A stretch of DNA of 64,000 nucleotides from a virus, in IMG/VR virus record IMGVR_UViG_3300009514_000888, positions 62,001-126,000 of that record; one strand, given 5' to 3'. The translations under genes were made by a program, and so were the position numbers. Within the stretch, counting starts at the first letter, position 1, and the number at the start of each line of letters is the position of its first letter. This document shows positions 1-10,967 of the stretch, one piece after another. Under the pieces are notes generated by a model. It did not search any database and was not told the origin of the DNA. It saw only the letters and a list, made by a program, of their open reading frames with translations.

Positions 1-1302
1 CGACTGCATAAAGGCGCATCCCCAGAATCATCTATCAGGAATACGCTTCGCGAGGGCGAAGATCGCTATGACCAAAATATCTATATGGTTGCATCCTCTT
101 TGAGCAAAATAGCTGAACGGCTCAATGAAAGAGGCGAGGAAGAGTTGGCAAAATGTATTGTTGCTGCGACGGATGAGATCATCAAAGAGTCCTGGATAGG
201 ACTCGATATGATTGAGCGTAGAAACAAAAATAAAAAGCCAGGAGATGAAGTTAAGCTGGGCGATGAAGCCAAGCCAGAAGATGAAGCCAAACCCATGTGG
301 GGCGCTAAGAAGAACTGGTTTGGCGGCAAGAAGGCTCAGCCCGTTGATCCGGCCATGTCAGATCGTGGCCCTCTAGATGATAATATGATGGGTGCATCCG
401 AGAATAAATTTAGGTATGTCTTGGGAGACCCCGAGTATAGAGAGCAAGCTATCAATCTTATTTTTTCAGAGCCTTGGCTCTTGAATCAGCTCGCAAAGGC
501 GGTTAATGCTCGCGGCAAGGTTCGGATTGCTCCAGGCCGCAGCGCTAAGCAGCATAAGGGTATTAAGACAGCCCGGCTCATGCAACCAGTTACAGATTTG
601 AACGAGGTTGCGGACCTGATTACTCAGAATCCAAGCCAGTTCATGAATTCTTTGCTGGATAGCGGCTTCGATCCAGCTGCCGAAGGTCATCGCTTTACCG
701 CCGAAGGTTATAACGTTACAGATGTTGCGACAGGTAAGCCCTTGGGGATGCAGTCCGCCGACCCTGGCTCGGTTTCTGATCCGTGGGAGGCTGCGCGGGG
801 CGAAGTTGGGCAGGGCGGATTCAATCAGCAAAACCTGGGATTCAACCCGCAGGTTGGCCAGCAAGATTTTCAAGGCGCAGATATGTCCTCTCTACATGAT
901 ACTGGCGTCATCGGAGAGGGAACTGAGGCTGCGGAGCAGCAAGCCGCTGAGCAAGCGGAGCAGCAGACAGGGGTTTCTCTTGAACAGGTTAAGTCCTTTA
1001 TGGAGAATCTGAGAGATTCGGAGTTCACCAGGGGACGATGGAGCGATGCGACTAGAACAAAGTATTTGAACGGGACTATCGCATTGCTCGATGACTTGGC
1101 TCAACAACAGTCCGTCCCTAGCCAAATAGAGGCGCTGGGCAACCCAAGACCTGCTGGCGTTACGCCCAGAGGCGTAGGCGGCAAGGAGCAGGGGCGTGGG
1201 GGAGGAAGGGCGGCTTCTGTCGATACATCATTTGTGGGTGTAAAAATAGCTAATCTAATTAAAGATTGGGAAAAGAAGGGTTTTTCAAGCAGACCCTTCT
1301 AA
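1..1302 (+). CDS. Hypothetical protein, 5' partial
   Basis: The reading frame is open from base 1 with no stop, so the gene probably begins upstream. The first ATG (position 85) has no convincing ribosome binding site before it. The visible part has 433 residues. An N-terminal helical stretch (SKIAERLNERGEEELAKCI) is followed by a charged Lys/Glu segment with a repeated GDE(V/A)K unit, a Gly/Gln-rich middle, and a Gln/Glu coiled-coil-like stretch around residues 300-330. The C-terminus contains VKIANLI; a similar VKIANLV appears in the frameshifted extension at 5457-6028. I do not recognise a family. It lies upstream of the portal among other low-complexity proteins, so a virion-associated role is possible, but that is inference. 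Confidence 0.6.
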   Translation, partial: RLHKGASPESSIRNTLREGEDRYDQNIYMVASSLSKIAERLNERGEEELAKCIVAATDEIIKESWIGLDMIERRNKNKKPGDEVKLGDEAKPEDEAKPMWGAKKNWFGGKKAQPVDPAMSDRGPLDDNMMGASENKFRYVLGDPEYREQAINLIFSEPWLLNQLAKAVNARGKVRIAPGRSAKQHKGIKTARLMQPVTDLNEVADLITQNPSQFMNSLLDSGFDPAAEGHRFTAEGYNVTDVATGKPLGMQSADPGSVSDPWEAARGEVGQGGFNQQNLGFNPQVGQQDFQGADMSSLHDTGVIGEGTEAAEQQAAEQAEQQTGVSLEQVKSFMENLRDSEFTRGRWSDATRTKYLNGTIALLDDLAQQQSVPSQIEALGNPRPAGVTPRGVGGKEQGRGGGRAASVDTSFVGVKIANLIKDWEKKGFSSRPF

Positions 1303-1345
1303 TTAACAAAGAATAACTGTCCAAACTGTTTGGGAGAAAGAACCT

Positions 1346-2158
1346 ATGCAGTTCATAACGAACAAGATCAGTACTGGAAAGGCGAAGACCTTTGAGGAAT
1401 TAGTCTCTGCGTACGTAGAGAAGAAGAACCAGGCGAAGACGGCTGATGCGTCTCAGGCAATCAAGACTGCTCAGGTCGAAGTTGTAGAAGCTTCCGGCCG
1501 CGGCGATGCTTCTGCTGGGGAGAAAGACGAAGCCGAATCTTCGGGTCAGCTGGATGTCGAACCTCTCCACCAGGAAGGCGAATCGACTCCAAGTCCCCAC
1601 AAGGATAAGACCGAATGTTCTGCTGACTCCGAAGTCAAGCAAGCAGATGTTAAGATGAGTGATCCTTGTGAAGACGAATGCGATTCCTCTGGCCATCCCG
1701 AATGGGAAGGCAAGGATGAGCATAACAACGATCCTGAGGCTGGACGACACCGCGAAGGCGATGGCGACCAGAAGGAAGCCGCTGGCGAAGCCGAGGTTAA
1801 GAAGGCTAATCTTGACAATCTTGGTGACAAGAAGGCTAAGCCGTTTGGCAAGGAAGAAAAGGAAGAGGAAGAAGAAGAAGTTAAGGCTTCTGCTGATTCC
1901 GAAACCAAGGAAGCTGCTTCCAAAAAGACGGCTGGCTGTGACTGCGGACCCGATTGCGACTGCCCAGGCAAGGCCGGCGGTGACTGCGAATGTAAGTCTT
2001 GCCATGCCGATACGAAGAAAGATGTCAAGGAAGCCGTTGCTGCTCCCAAGTTCGTCAAAGTATCTGATTTGAATGACAAGAGCAAGAGCTGGCTTAGGGA
2101 CTATTGGAGAAATATCTTCCCAGACGCTTATGTTGACGCGATGCTTGCTGACAAGTAA
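1346..2158 (+). CDS. Acidic low-complexity protein with Cys cluster
   Basis: This encodes 270 residues, with a GGGAG ribosome binding site shortly before the ATG. The N-terminal 40 residues look folded (FEELVSAYVEKKNQAK). The middle (about 50-185) is very rich in Glu, Asp and Lys, including a run of Glu. Around residues 192-218 there is a dense cysteine cluster (CDCGPDCDC, then CECKSC) resembling a small metal-binding knot. The last 40 residues look folded again (SWLRDYWRNIFPDAYVDAML). No family was recognised. Possible roles are an internal head or scaffold-like protein or a metal-binding protein. The repetitive composition produces long spurious antisense frames, which I ignored. Confidence 0.7.
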   Translation: MQFITNKISTGKAKTFEELVSAYVEKKNQAKTADASQAIKTAQVEVVEASGRGDASAGEKDEAESSGQLDVEPLHQEGESTPSPHKDKTECSADSEVKQADVKMSDPCEDECDSSGHPEWEGKDEHNNDPEAGRHREGDGDQKEAAGEAEVKKANLDNLGDKKAKPFGKEEKEEEEEEVKASADSETKEAASKKTAGCDCGPDCDCPGKAGGDCECKSCHADTKKDVKEAVAAPKFVKVSDLNDKSKSWLRDYWRNIFPDAYVDAMLADK

Positions 2159-2184
2159 TTAGTATCCTCAACGGAGATGATGGG

Positions 2185-2871
2185 ATGTGGATTGTTCCTG
2201 TAGGTCGAAAGCGATTGATGATGGCGCAGATGATGAACCCCGATCCTGTGGCATCAGGACAGGGGGAAATTGATACTGGCCTCGATCCAGAGCAGGCTCA
2301 ACAGTTTGGACAAGAAACTGCATTGGATGATCGTCCAGTCAATGAGCTGGAAGACGATCTTCATGAAGCGGAAAATCCTGAAGCCAGCTTGACCAAGAAT
2401 ATCATTGAATTCCTGGTTCAGCTGGGATATCCGCTTCGTCGTCTGCGCGACTTCAAAAGTCAATTCTATAGCGAAAAAGGCGGTAATGATGGCGGCGCTC
2501 AGGTCACCATCACACTCCCTAACCAGTTGTATGATGATCCCGATTCTGTGCTGCCAGGCAGGGCGGTCAAGGCATTTGTTCAAAAGCTACAGGAGGATCA
2601 TGGTCTGCATTATGAGGGTTATGACAAAAGCGACGAAAAGCTCATCTTGAAGCTGTCTCGAATAGGAGTCAATGACCGTATGCAGCAAATGCAGGATGGA
2701 TTTGGGGATGTTCTTGACCGCGTGTATGGAAATCCGGACAAGGGAAGCAAAGACCCAAGCAAGATCAGGGCGGCAACCATCCGGGAAATGATTAAGTCAG
2801 GCAAAGAAAGGGTGACGGTTAAGTTATTGAAAGCCCTAGGAGACTCTAATGTCGCTTCAACCAACAGGTAA
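2185..2871 (+). CDS. Hypothetical protein
   Basis: This encodes 228 residues. The ATG at 2185 has a GGAG 9 bases upstream; an internal ATG at 2218 (MMAQMMNP) is an alternative start. After an acidic N-terminal linker (residues 10-70), the region from about 75 to 160 looks like a compact alpha/beta domain, with alternating hydrophobic strands (GAQVTITLPNQLYDD, LHYEGYDKSDEKLILKLSRI). The C-terminus is basic and helical. I recognise no family. The stop overlaps the next gene by 23 nt, suggesting translational coupling within the pre-portal cluster. Confidence 0.7.
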   Translation: MWIVPVGRKRLMMAQMMNPDPVASGQGEIDTGLDPEQAQQFGQETALDDRPVNELEDDLHEAENPEASLTKNIIEFLVQLGYPLRRLRDFKSQFYSEKGGNDGGAQVTITLPNQLYDDPDSVLPGRAVKAFVQKLQEDHGLHYEGYDKSDEKLILKLSRIGVNDRMQQMQDGFGDVLDRVYGNPDKGSKDPSKIRAATIREMIKSGKERVTVKLLKALGDSNVASTNR

Positions 2872-3692
2872 ATCTAAAACCATTCCTTCACTGGAAATCG
2901 ACTACGAAGCCCTAGGGAAGGAGATTAATGCTGCCGATAAGGCTCGTAACACCAGGGAGCAGAAGCCAACTCGCGTTGCCAAGCAAACCTCGGGAACGCT
3001 TTATGCGAATGGATCGAATCCTTATAGCATCAATAAACAGCAAATGATTAACTTCCTCAACGGGCAGGAGACTCCTGCTCCAGAATCAACGCCAGTTGAG
3101 AATGTCGATCATCGACAGGCCGCAACTCCTGCCAGCTACGAAAGTAGGAAATTAGACAATAATCCTCATCTGACTGGGAAAAGTATCATGCGATCTGGAG
3201 GAGGGATTGATAATGATGGCGCTACTCCCTATCGCAGAAATAGCAATTCGGAAATGATAAATTCCATTTGGGATTCGGAAAAGATTCATAGGATGTCCAA
3301 TGAATTAGCCTCGACACCAGGAGAGCAGATATCCCAAAATAAAGAAGATAGACAGTCAGTCCTTAAGCAATTGGAGAGCGAACGTAGAGATCAGCTCGCA
3401 GATGCTCTGGAAGCAGGGGTGGAGCAGCGAAAGGACTCTCATGTGACTCATACTGGCGGATCGGGCGAACATGCCTCTCAATACAAGATGCCCAAGAGAA
3501 ATATGAGTATATTTGATACCGATAGTTTTGAGGCGTTTGCTTCTCAGCATCAGACCGATGGAGAAAAAATGTCCGAAGCCAAGAGACAAGCTCGTGCGGA
3601 CATGGATAAAACTGTTCCCAATACGGGAAGAATTGTATCTAGCAAGGGCGTTTTGAACCGACTGTGGGATGCTCTTAGCCAGGAAGGACAGG

Positions 3693-3700
<8 letters not shown>
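2849..3700 (+). CDS. Hypothetical hydrophilic protein
   Basis: This encodes 283 residues. It starts inside the previous gene and ends with an 8-nt overlap (ATGCCTAG) into the next one, so all three are probably translated together. The protein is hydrophilic and mostly predicted disordered, with few aromatic residues. It has a helical stretch rich in Lys, Glu and Arg around residues 165-185 (SVLKQLESERRDQLADALE). There are no membrane segments and no recognised domain. Position and composition suggest a structural or assembly accessory protein, but nothing in the sequence proves this. Confidence 0.65.
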
Positions 3701-5486
<1,786 letters not shown>

Positions 5487-6045
5487 AGATTGCGAATCTT
5501 GTAGACGGTCTTGGGCCTGGCGCATTCAAGGGCGGTCGTCCGCAAAAAGACCCATTCGAATTTAAGCTTCCTGGAGATAAAAACCCAAAGGGCGAGCAGT
5601 TTTCCTGTCCCGCGTGCGGTCGCGATTGCGAAACAGGAGAAATATGCCAATTTTGTAATGTCGCCTGTGAGGGAAGCGGAGAATCTAAGCCATTAAAGCC
5701 AGATGATCCTGGTTCGCAGAAAAATCCTTGGGATCAATATATCCTGGCCCCGCAAGTGCAAAGAGGGGCAGAAGTTATTTTTGATAGCCGTTCTGGTAAG
5801 TTTACAACTTCTCAGATAGACCCTGACGCTGCCTTGATGCGGCGTATGAGAAAAAAGCGCAAGGGTTATCCTCTGGATTTGCCTGATTTGCCGCAAATTA
5901 GACCTCATAAATCAGATACGAAGTATATGCTTGATCCCTCATCAACTCATGGGAAAAAAGTCGATAGAAGACCTGCGACGGAAGAGGAAGCCGATCATGC
6001 CTGCAAATGCTTGGCTATCGATGGCTAAGGAGAAGAATATAACCG

Positions 6046-9000
6046 ATGAAATTGATTCTTCCAGATACCTCCCCGCAAGGGAGGAGACGAAAAGTAGCTG
6101 CGACAGGAGCTATTAGCGCTTCATCTCCAGCAACAGGACATTCGACGGGTTACGCCCGTAGCGTGTCTAGTCTTACTCCTATCACTAAGACATCTCAGTT
6201 TACCGGCTCTGGGGCAAATACCATTTTTACCCAGCCGATGTTTTTCTCCCCATTGCATACCCCGCAGAACTGGCAGATCGCGTCAAAAAGAAGAGAGATT
6301 TATCAATGGAGCTTTATTGATAATGATATAAATCCTTGTTACTTAACGCTTAAGAGCGGACAGCAAAAAAGAATATCTTCCTTTTATACAGATAGCACAT
6401 ATGCTACTTCTTCATATATAACCGATTTGAATCAAGATTATGTGGTTCTGGATGGGCATGGAAATCTCAATAGACCTGACAAAGTATCAAAAAGGTGGGT
6501 ATCTAAGAAGGCCAACAAAATAAAGGCAGTGGGACTACCTGAGTCGCTTGTGGTCACAAGTGATCACAAGTGTAGGGTGATCAAAAGGGCGGATTTACGC
6601 TGCAAGTACCATTCTAGAAAAAATTGTGTTCATGGACACTGTGCTCCAACATGCACAAGATTTAATTGTGATCTGTATAAGAATGTAAGTTATAAAATAT
6701 CAAATGTTTTGGCTTCTGAAATAGAGGTTGGGGACTACATATTGCAGCCTTTCCCAACAGATATTATTGACAGTTGCATTTCTTCGATAGATGAGGCTAG
6801 GTTTGCTGGGCACCTGGGTGCCGATGGCTGGTATTGCAATGGAGATAATGAGACTGGATATAAGGCAGTTGGTGTTTGTATGTCCGTTGATGAAAAAGAG
6901 TATGTAGGAGGTACGGTCGATGCTATTTTCGACCAATACGGAGGATCGGATTGTGAGTATTATAACAATAAAAGCAAAACATTGACAGCGAAGCGCACTT
7001 CTAATGTAAAGACAGTTAAATTTGCTGATAAAATTCTTAAGGGCAAGGGGTCAAAAAAGCGCTTTACAGAACAGGTCACTTTGCTTGATCCTATTTTGCA
7101 AAAGCATGTACTAGGAGCCTATATACAATCTGATGGTTCATACAACAAAGCAAATGATGTTTTTGAGATTACTTCTTATTCTCCGCATCTGGCTAATCAG
7201 TTGTTGATAATGTGCTACAGATGCGGAATTTTGGCTCGTGTGCATAAGCAGCCAATTAGTCGTTCGACAAAAACATTCAAAACCGACAATCAGTATCGTT
7301 ATATACTTTGTATTCCATCATCGGAATGCCGTAAGATATCTGAATACGTTCCTGGAAAATCTTCCAATTTGTCGATCAGAAAAAAGGGGTCTTCATGGAG
7401 ATTTTTTTGGGGTAATAATGTTGTTACCAGAGTTTCGTCAAACGAAGAATTTGATTACGAGGGATTTGTCTACGACATAAGGGTTCCTCCTTCTTTTACT
7501 GTATGCGCCAACGGCGTTTCCGTTCATCAGTGCCGCTTCTATTATGAAAACGAGCCAAAGGTTGCTGCGGGCGTTGACTTCTATTGCTTCGATCCAAAAA
7601 CTCCAGTTTTAATGGCAGATGGATCGCAGAAAGCTATTGAGTCAATTTCGGTAGGCGATGCAGTTCGATCACACGATGGGAGCGTGGGCGCTGTAGAAGA
7701 AGTACATCGCCGACAAGCGGAAGAGCCTATCTATTGTATCCATATTTCTGGGGTTAATAACGGAACTCTTAAAGCAACAGGCGGGCACCGTATCCTTGTA
7801 TCTAGAAAGGAAAAAATTCAATGGATGAATGTTTGCGACTTGAAGAAGGGAGACTTCCTGTTAGCCCCATGTAATTATGAGTCGGTTATTGATGAGTCTG
7901 GAATACGTGATACTCCATACTTTGTTAATGGTAAGTATATTTATCGTCAAGTGTTGTCTGTAAAAAAGAAGCCCTACAAAGGCGATGTATATGACTTAAC
8001 AGTTCACGGGGCGCATACTTACGTGGCAAATAGGGTCGCTGTTCACAATTCGACATTCGCAATGAATGGCTTTAAGTTAGAGTGCAAATCCCAGGATGTT
8101 CTTGAATACTTTGAGCAGCTTATAGAAGATATCGATTTGGCCGATTGGCTGCAACACATCAGCCATGAATATTATCTACTTGGCGATGTTTTTCCGTTCT
8201 TGGAAATTGAGTGCCCAACGTGCAAAGGAAAGGGCGTGGACCCGAAGACCAGGGATCGTTGCAGCCATCCTGGAGGAACATTCCGGTCCATCCGCTTGAT
8301 GAATCCCGATTATATAGAAGTCCAAGACAATGTTTTGGCTGATCATCCTGTGATCGCAATGATGCCGGATGAAGAATTGAGAATGATTATTGCTCGTCGT
8401 CAGCCAAAAGAGATATATGAGAAATTGCCTCAAGAACTGGTTGACCTGGTTGCCACAGGACGACCCATTCCGCTGTCTCCGAGAAGCGTTAGCCATCTCA
8501 AGTTCAATGGCTCTGCCTACGGAACATACGGCACCTCCATGCTGCGCCGTTTGTTTACGATTCTTGCCTATAAAACCAAGATTATGACGGCCAATTGGAT
8601 CGTCGCCGAAAGGATGATCCTGCCTGTTCGCGTTGTCAAGGTTGGAGACAAAGATCGTCCAGCCAGCGAAGACGATTTGCAGGATGTTGCAAATCAGTTG
8701 GCAGCAGTTGTCAATGATCCGAACTTGACAATTATTACTCACCACGCATTTGAATACATGTGGCATGGTGCGACTGGCAAAATTCATAATATTAGCGCTG
8801 AACTTGAAGAAGTTGGTAAAGAAATTCTTGATGGGCTTATGTTGAACCAGGCTATTCTAAACGGGGAGGCAGCAGGATATAATAGTGCGCAGGTTGGCGT
8901 TGAAGTTATGATACGCCGTCTCGAGAATTGGCGCAATAAACTAGCGAAGTGGGTTCAGAATCACATCTTCAAGCCCATCGCTATGATGCAGGGATTTTTA

Positions 9001-10038
9001 GATGATGAGCAAAGCCGTAGCCTTAAGCGGAATATCTATGTTTTCCCGACCGTCAAGTTTAACGAAATGCATTTGCGGGATAAATCGAACTTTATCCAAA
9101 TCCTCATGCAGGCGTATGACAAGGGCATGGTCTCCTTACAGACTGTTTTGGACGAAATGGGTCTGGACTACGATGTCGAAATCGAACGTCGTAGAGAGGA
9201 AAACCTCGTCACCACAGCAACGGGCATGATGATGCCTGGCGCAAATGCCGGACCAATGGGTATGGGCGGCGGCGCTCCGCCAATGGGCGGCGGCGGGCCA
9301 CCTCCACCTGGAGATATGGGAGGCATGGGAGGCGGTCCAGAGATGGGCATGCCTGGCGCTCCGCCTGGCGGAGGGATGGGTGCTGGCGCAGGCGCGCCGG
9401 GCGCAGGAGCGCCTGGTGCAGGCGGGATGGGCGCAGCGGCAGCAGGTCCAGGCATGAGTCCAGAAGAAGGTGTCGCCGCGCCTTCAAAGGTCATGAAAAG
9501 AGGCAAGGGCGATAAGAAAGGCAAGGAAGAAGAGATGGCAGTGGCCCCTAAGCTGTTTAAGTTGACCAAACTTGAGCAGAAGATGAAGAAGATGCTAGAG
9601 ACCCTGGATGTTCCTTATGGGCTTTACGGCCAATATCAGATTCAGCTAGCAGGGCAGCAGCAGCCGTTCTTGCTTGATTTTGCGTATCCGAAGATTGGCA
9701 TAGGAATCGAAACGGATGGAGCTATATGGCATGAGCGACAGGACTTGAAGGAACGAGACAAGATGAGGGACCAGATGTTAGCGAATGTTGGTTGGCGTAT
9801 CCTCAGATTCAATGAGCAAGCAGTTAATGAGAATATGGATATGGTTCGCAATGTTGTCTACAAGAATATCATGGAAGCAGCCAAGGGACGCAAGAAGGCA
9901 GCAGAGAATCAGGATAGTATGTCCAAGTTTGCTGCCATGACAGAAGGCATAAATGATATAAACACAAAGGATTTTAAGGTTAGGCTTGAGGAATTAGACA
10001 ATAATATGGGATATATGTTGCTTGTAGGAACTTCGTAA
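6046..10038 (+). CDS. Portal protein precursor with two inteins and a C-terminal Vsr-like nuclease domain
   Basis: The portal is the dodecameric ring at the capsid vertex through which DNA is packaged. The 1330-residue precursor has extein sequence at residues 1-88, 496-513 and 669-1330; removing two inteins (89-495 and 514-668) leaves 768 residues. The extein carries portal-like stretches (HTPQNWQIASKRREIYQW joined to CRFYYENEPKVAAGVDFY, then STFAMNGFKLE; later YGTSMLRRLFTIL). A Cys-rich insertion follows near residue 725. Residues about 1062-1145 are a Gly/Met/Pro-rich linker. Residues about 1175-1280 form a Vsr/DUF559-like domain with D1211, E1222, D1224 and the WH pair 1228-1229. A clear AAGGAG site precedes the ATG. 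The portal call rests on motif memory and gene order; the intein boundaries are well supported. Confidence 0.85.
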   Translation: MKLILPDTSPQGRRRKVAATGAISASSPATGHSTGYARSVSSLTPITKTSQFTGSGANTIFTQPMFFSPLHTPQNWQIASKRREIYQWSFIDNDINPCYLTLKSGQQKRISSFYTDSTYATSSYITDLNQDYVVLDGHGNLNRPDKVSKRWVSKKANKIKAVGLPESLVVTSDHKCRVIKRADLRCKYHSRKNCVHGHCAPTCTRFNCDLYKNVSYKISNVLASEIEVGDYILQPFPTDIIDSCISSIDEARFAGHLGADGWYCNGDNETGYKAVGVCMSVDEKEYVGGTVDAIFDQYGGSDCEYYNNKSKTLTAKRTSNVKTVKFADKILKGKGSKKRFTEQVTLLDPILQKHVLGAYIQSDGSYNKANDVFEITSYSPHLANQLLIMCYRCGILARVHKQPISRSTKTFKTDNQYRYILCIPSSECRKISEYVPGKSSNLSIRKKGSSWRFFWGNNVVTRVSSNEEFDYEGFVYDIRVPPSFTVCANGVSVHQCRFYYENEPKVAAGVDFYCFDPKTPVLMADGSQKAIESISVGDAVRSHDGSVGAVEEVHRRQAEEPIYCIHISGVNNGTLKATGGHRILVSRKEKIQWMNVCDLKKGDFLLAPCNYESVIDESGIRDTPYFVNGKYIYRQVLSVKKKPYKGDVYDLTVHGAHTYVANRVAVHNSTFAMNGFKLECKSQDVLEYFEQLIEDIDLADWLQHISHEYYLLGDVFPFLEIECPTCKGKGVDPKTRDRCSHPGGTFRSIRLMNPDYIEVQDNVLADHPVIAMMPDEELRMIIARRQPKEIYEKLPQELVDLVATGRPIPLSPRSVSHLKFNGSAYGTYGTSMLRRLFTILAYKTKIMTANWIVAERMILPVRVVKVGDKDRPASEDDLQDVANQLAAVVNDPNLTIITHHAFEYMWHGATGKIHNISAELEEVGKEILDGLMLNQAILNGEAAGYNSAQVGVEVMIRRLENWRNKLAKWVQNHIFKPIAMMQGFLDDEQSRSLKRNIYVFPTVKFNEMHLRDKSNFIQILMQAYDKGMVSLQTVLDEMGLDYDVEIERRREENLVTTATGMMMPGANAGPMGMGGGAPPMGGGGPPPPGDMGGMGGGPEMGMPGAPPGGGMGAGAGAPGAGAPGAGGMGAAAAGPGMSPEEGVAAPSKVMKRGKGDKKGKEEEMAVAPKLFKLTKLEQKMKKMLETLDVPYGLYGQYQIQLAGQQQPFLLDFAYPKIGIGIETDGAIWHERQDLKERDKMRDQMLANVGWRILRFNEQAVNENMDMVRNVVYKNIMEAAKGRKKAAENQDSMSKFAAMTEGINDINTKDFKVRLEELDNNMGYMLLVGTS
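6310..7530 (+). mobile_element. Portal intein 1 with LAGLIDADG endonuclease (407 aa)
   Basis: This intein covers residues 89-495 of the portal precursor. It starts with Ser after the extein QW and ends in VSVHQ before Cys, so its C-terminal residue is Gln instead of the usual Asn; known inteins sometimes do this. Block A is atypical (SFIDNDINPCYLTL). Two LAGLIDADG motifs, FAGHLGADG (253-261) and LGAYIQSDG (356-364), show an inserted homing endonuclease with acidic catalytic residues in both motifs. The C-terminal splicing block FDYEGFVYDIRVPPSFTVCANG is clear. A His/Cys-rich stretch (HSRKNCVHGHCAPTC) within the intein may bind zinc. Confidence 0.88.
7585..8049 (+). mobile_element. Portal intein 2, mini-intein (155 aa)
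   Basis: This intein covers residues 514-668 of the portal precursor. It begins CFDPKTPVLMADGS, a textbook N-terminal splicing block, and ends YDLTVHGAHTYVANRVAVHN before Ser. The TxxH block (ATGGH) is present. There is no endonuclease insertion, so it cannot home by itself. It lies only 18 extein residues after the first intein. Confidence 0.93.
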
Positions 10039-10413
10039 ATGAAGCAGGTTGTCACTGAATCTTTTCTCAAATTAGCCGCATTCAACTCCGAGAAGTCAGA
10101 ATCTATTCGCAAGGGTATCATTGATTTGCGACCAGACCTGCAACAGGGCTGGTTGTATGTCAATTATTCTGGAGGAGATCTGACTTATTATCTGGACAAG
10201 CACAAGGATGTCAGGGCTACATTGCCTGCGGACCAGCTGCATGCGATGGAGGCCACTGAGATGGCGCAATGGTTTGCCAGGGAACTTGGCGGACAGGTAG
10301 ATGCATTGGGGATTAATCTTGATGAAACAGAACGGCAATGGAAAGGTGACATGGAAGAGTATCGGAGACAGGACCGAGATCCAGAGCATCCGGCTTTTAA
10401 GAGCAAGATTTGA
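10039..10413 (+). CDS. Hypothetical protein
   Basis: This encodes 124 residues and starts directly after the portal stop codon (TAA then ATG, no gap), so its translation is probably coupled to the portal. The sequence looks like a small soluble alpha/beta domain. A strand-rich middle (GWLYVNYSGGDLTYYLDKHKD) is followed by helices with EATEMAQWFARELGG and an acidic, Arg-rich tail. No family was recognised. Small genes at this position in large phages often encode head-completion or assembly factors, but no motif here supports that directly. Confidence 0.65.
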   Translation: MKQVVTESFLKLAAFNSEKSESIRKGIIDLRPDLQQGWLYVNYSGGDLTYYLDKHKDVRATLPADQLHAMEATEMAQWFARELGGQVDALGINLDETERQWKGDMEEYRRQDRDPEHPAFKSKI

Positions 10414-10415
10414 TA

Positions 10416-10901
10416 ATGTCTTTCAACCTGAGAAAACAATCTGATGGAGAGGGTTCAGGCGGCCCGAGAAGGATCAAGGATCGAGGCATCCAGTGGCAAG
10501 AGCAGTACCGAGAAAAGTCAGATGACCTAAAACATCGTTACGAACAGATATTGGGGCCTGGGTCTTATTATCGCTGGGAGGGTCATGATTACACGACTAA
10601 CAGCGATTATTTTGTCGTGGCAGGTCCAGCGATGACCAAGGAGGGTCGAAAGATGTTTTTTGCTGGCATTAAGAAATTACCTCCTGGAGAAGACCCTTCT
10701 AAGCACTTTGCTCCTGCGGGGGAATACTTTGGATCGATGAATGGCGCTTTGAGTCATGCCTCAGAAAAGTGGGGAATTAGGTTTCCGCAGGGCAATCCTA
10801 ATTATCAGAAAGAGCAGCTCGCTCCGCTGGATATTCCGAGGCACGTGAAGGCCAGTTTGTCAGATCAAAAGAAATACTCTCAGGCCAACCCGCAAGCATG
10901 A
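10416..10901 (+). CDS. Hypothetical protein with N-terminal FNLRKQ motif
   Basis: This encodes 161 residues. The ATG at 10416 is preferred over a TTG at 10410. The protein begins MSFNLRKQSDGEG; this N-terminal motif recurs three times inside the protein at 3693. The rest looks like a single alpha/beta domain rich in aromatic residues (YEQILGPGSYYRWEGHDY, YFVVAGPAMTKEGRKMFFAGIKKLPPG). No family was recognised. If the motif is a targeting or processing peptide, this protein would be a single-domain client of the same pathway. Confidence 0.68.
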   Translation: MSFNLRKQSDGEGSGGPRRIKDRGIQWQEQYREKSDDLKHRYEQILGPGSYYRWEGHDYTTNSDYFVVAGPAMTKEGRKMFFAGIKKLPPGEDPSKHFAPAGEYFGSMNGALSHASEKWGIRFPQGNPNYQKEQLAPLDIPRHVKASLSDQKKYSQANPQA

Positions 10902-10967
10902 TATATTTCTATTGAGGACAGTACCATAAAGACTATTAAAACATCAGCATACAAGAAGTCTCTATAC

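Noticed and set aside
1400-2085. Two long minus-strand frames opposite the acidic Cys-rich gene
   Set aside because: Composition mirrors the Glu/Lys-rich coding strand; no start signals.
9168-9569. Long minus-strand frame rich in Pro and Ala opposite the portal linker
   Set aside because: It is the complement of the Gly/Met/Pro-coding tract and has no start signals of its own; the portal frame explains it.
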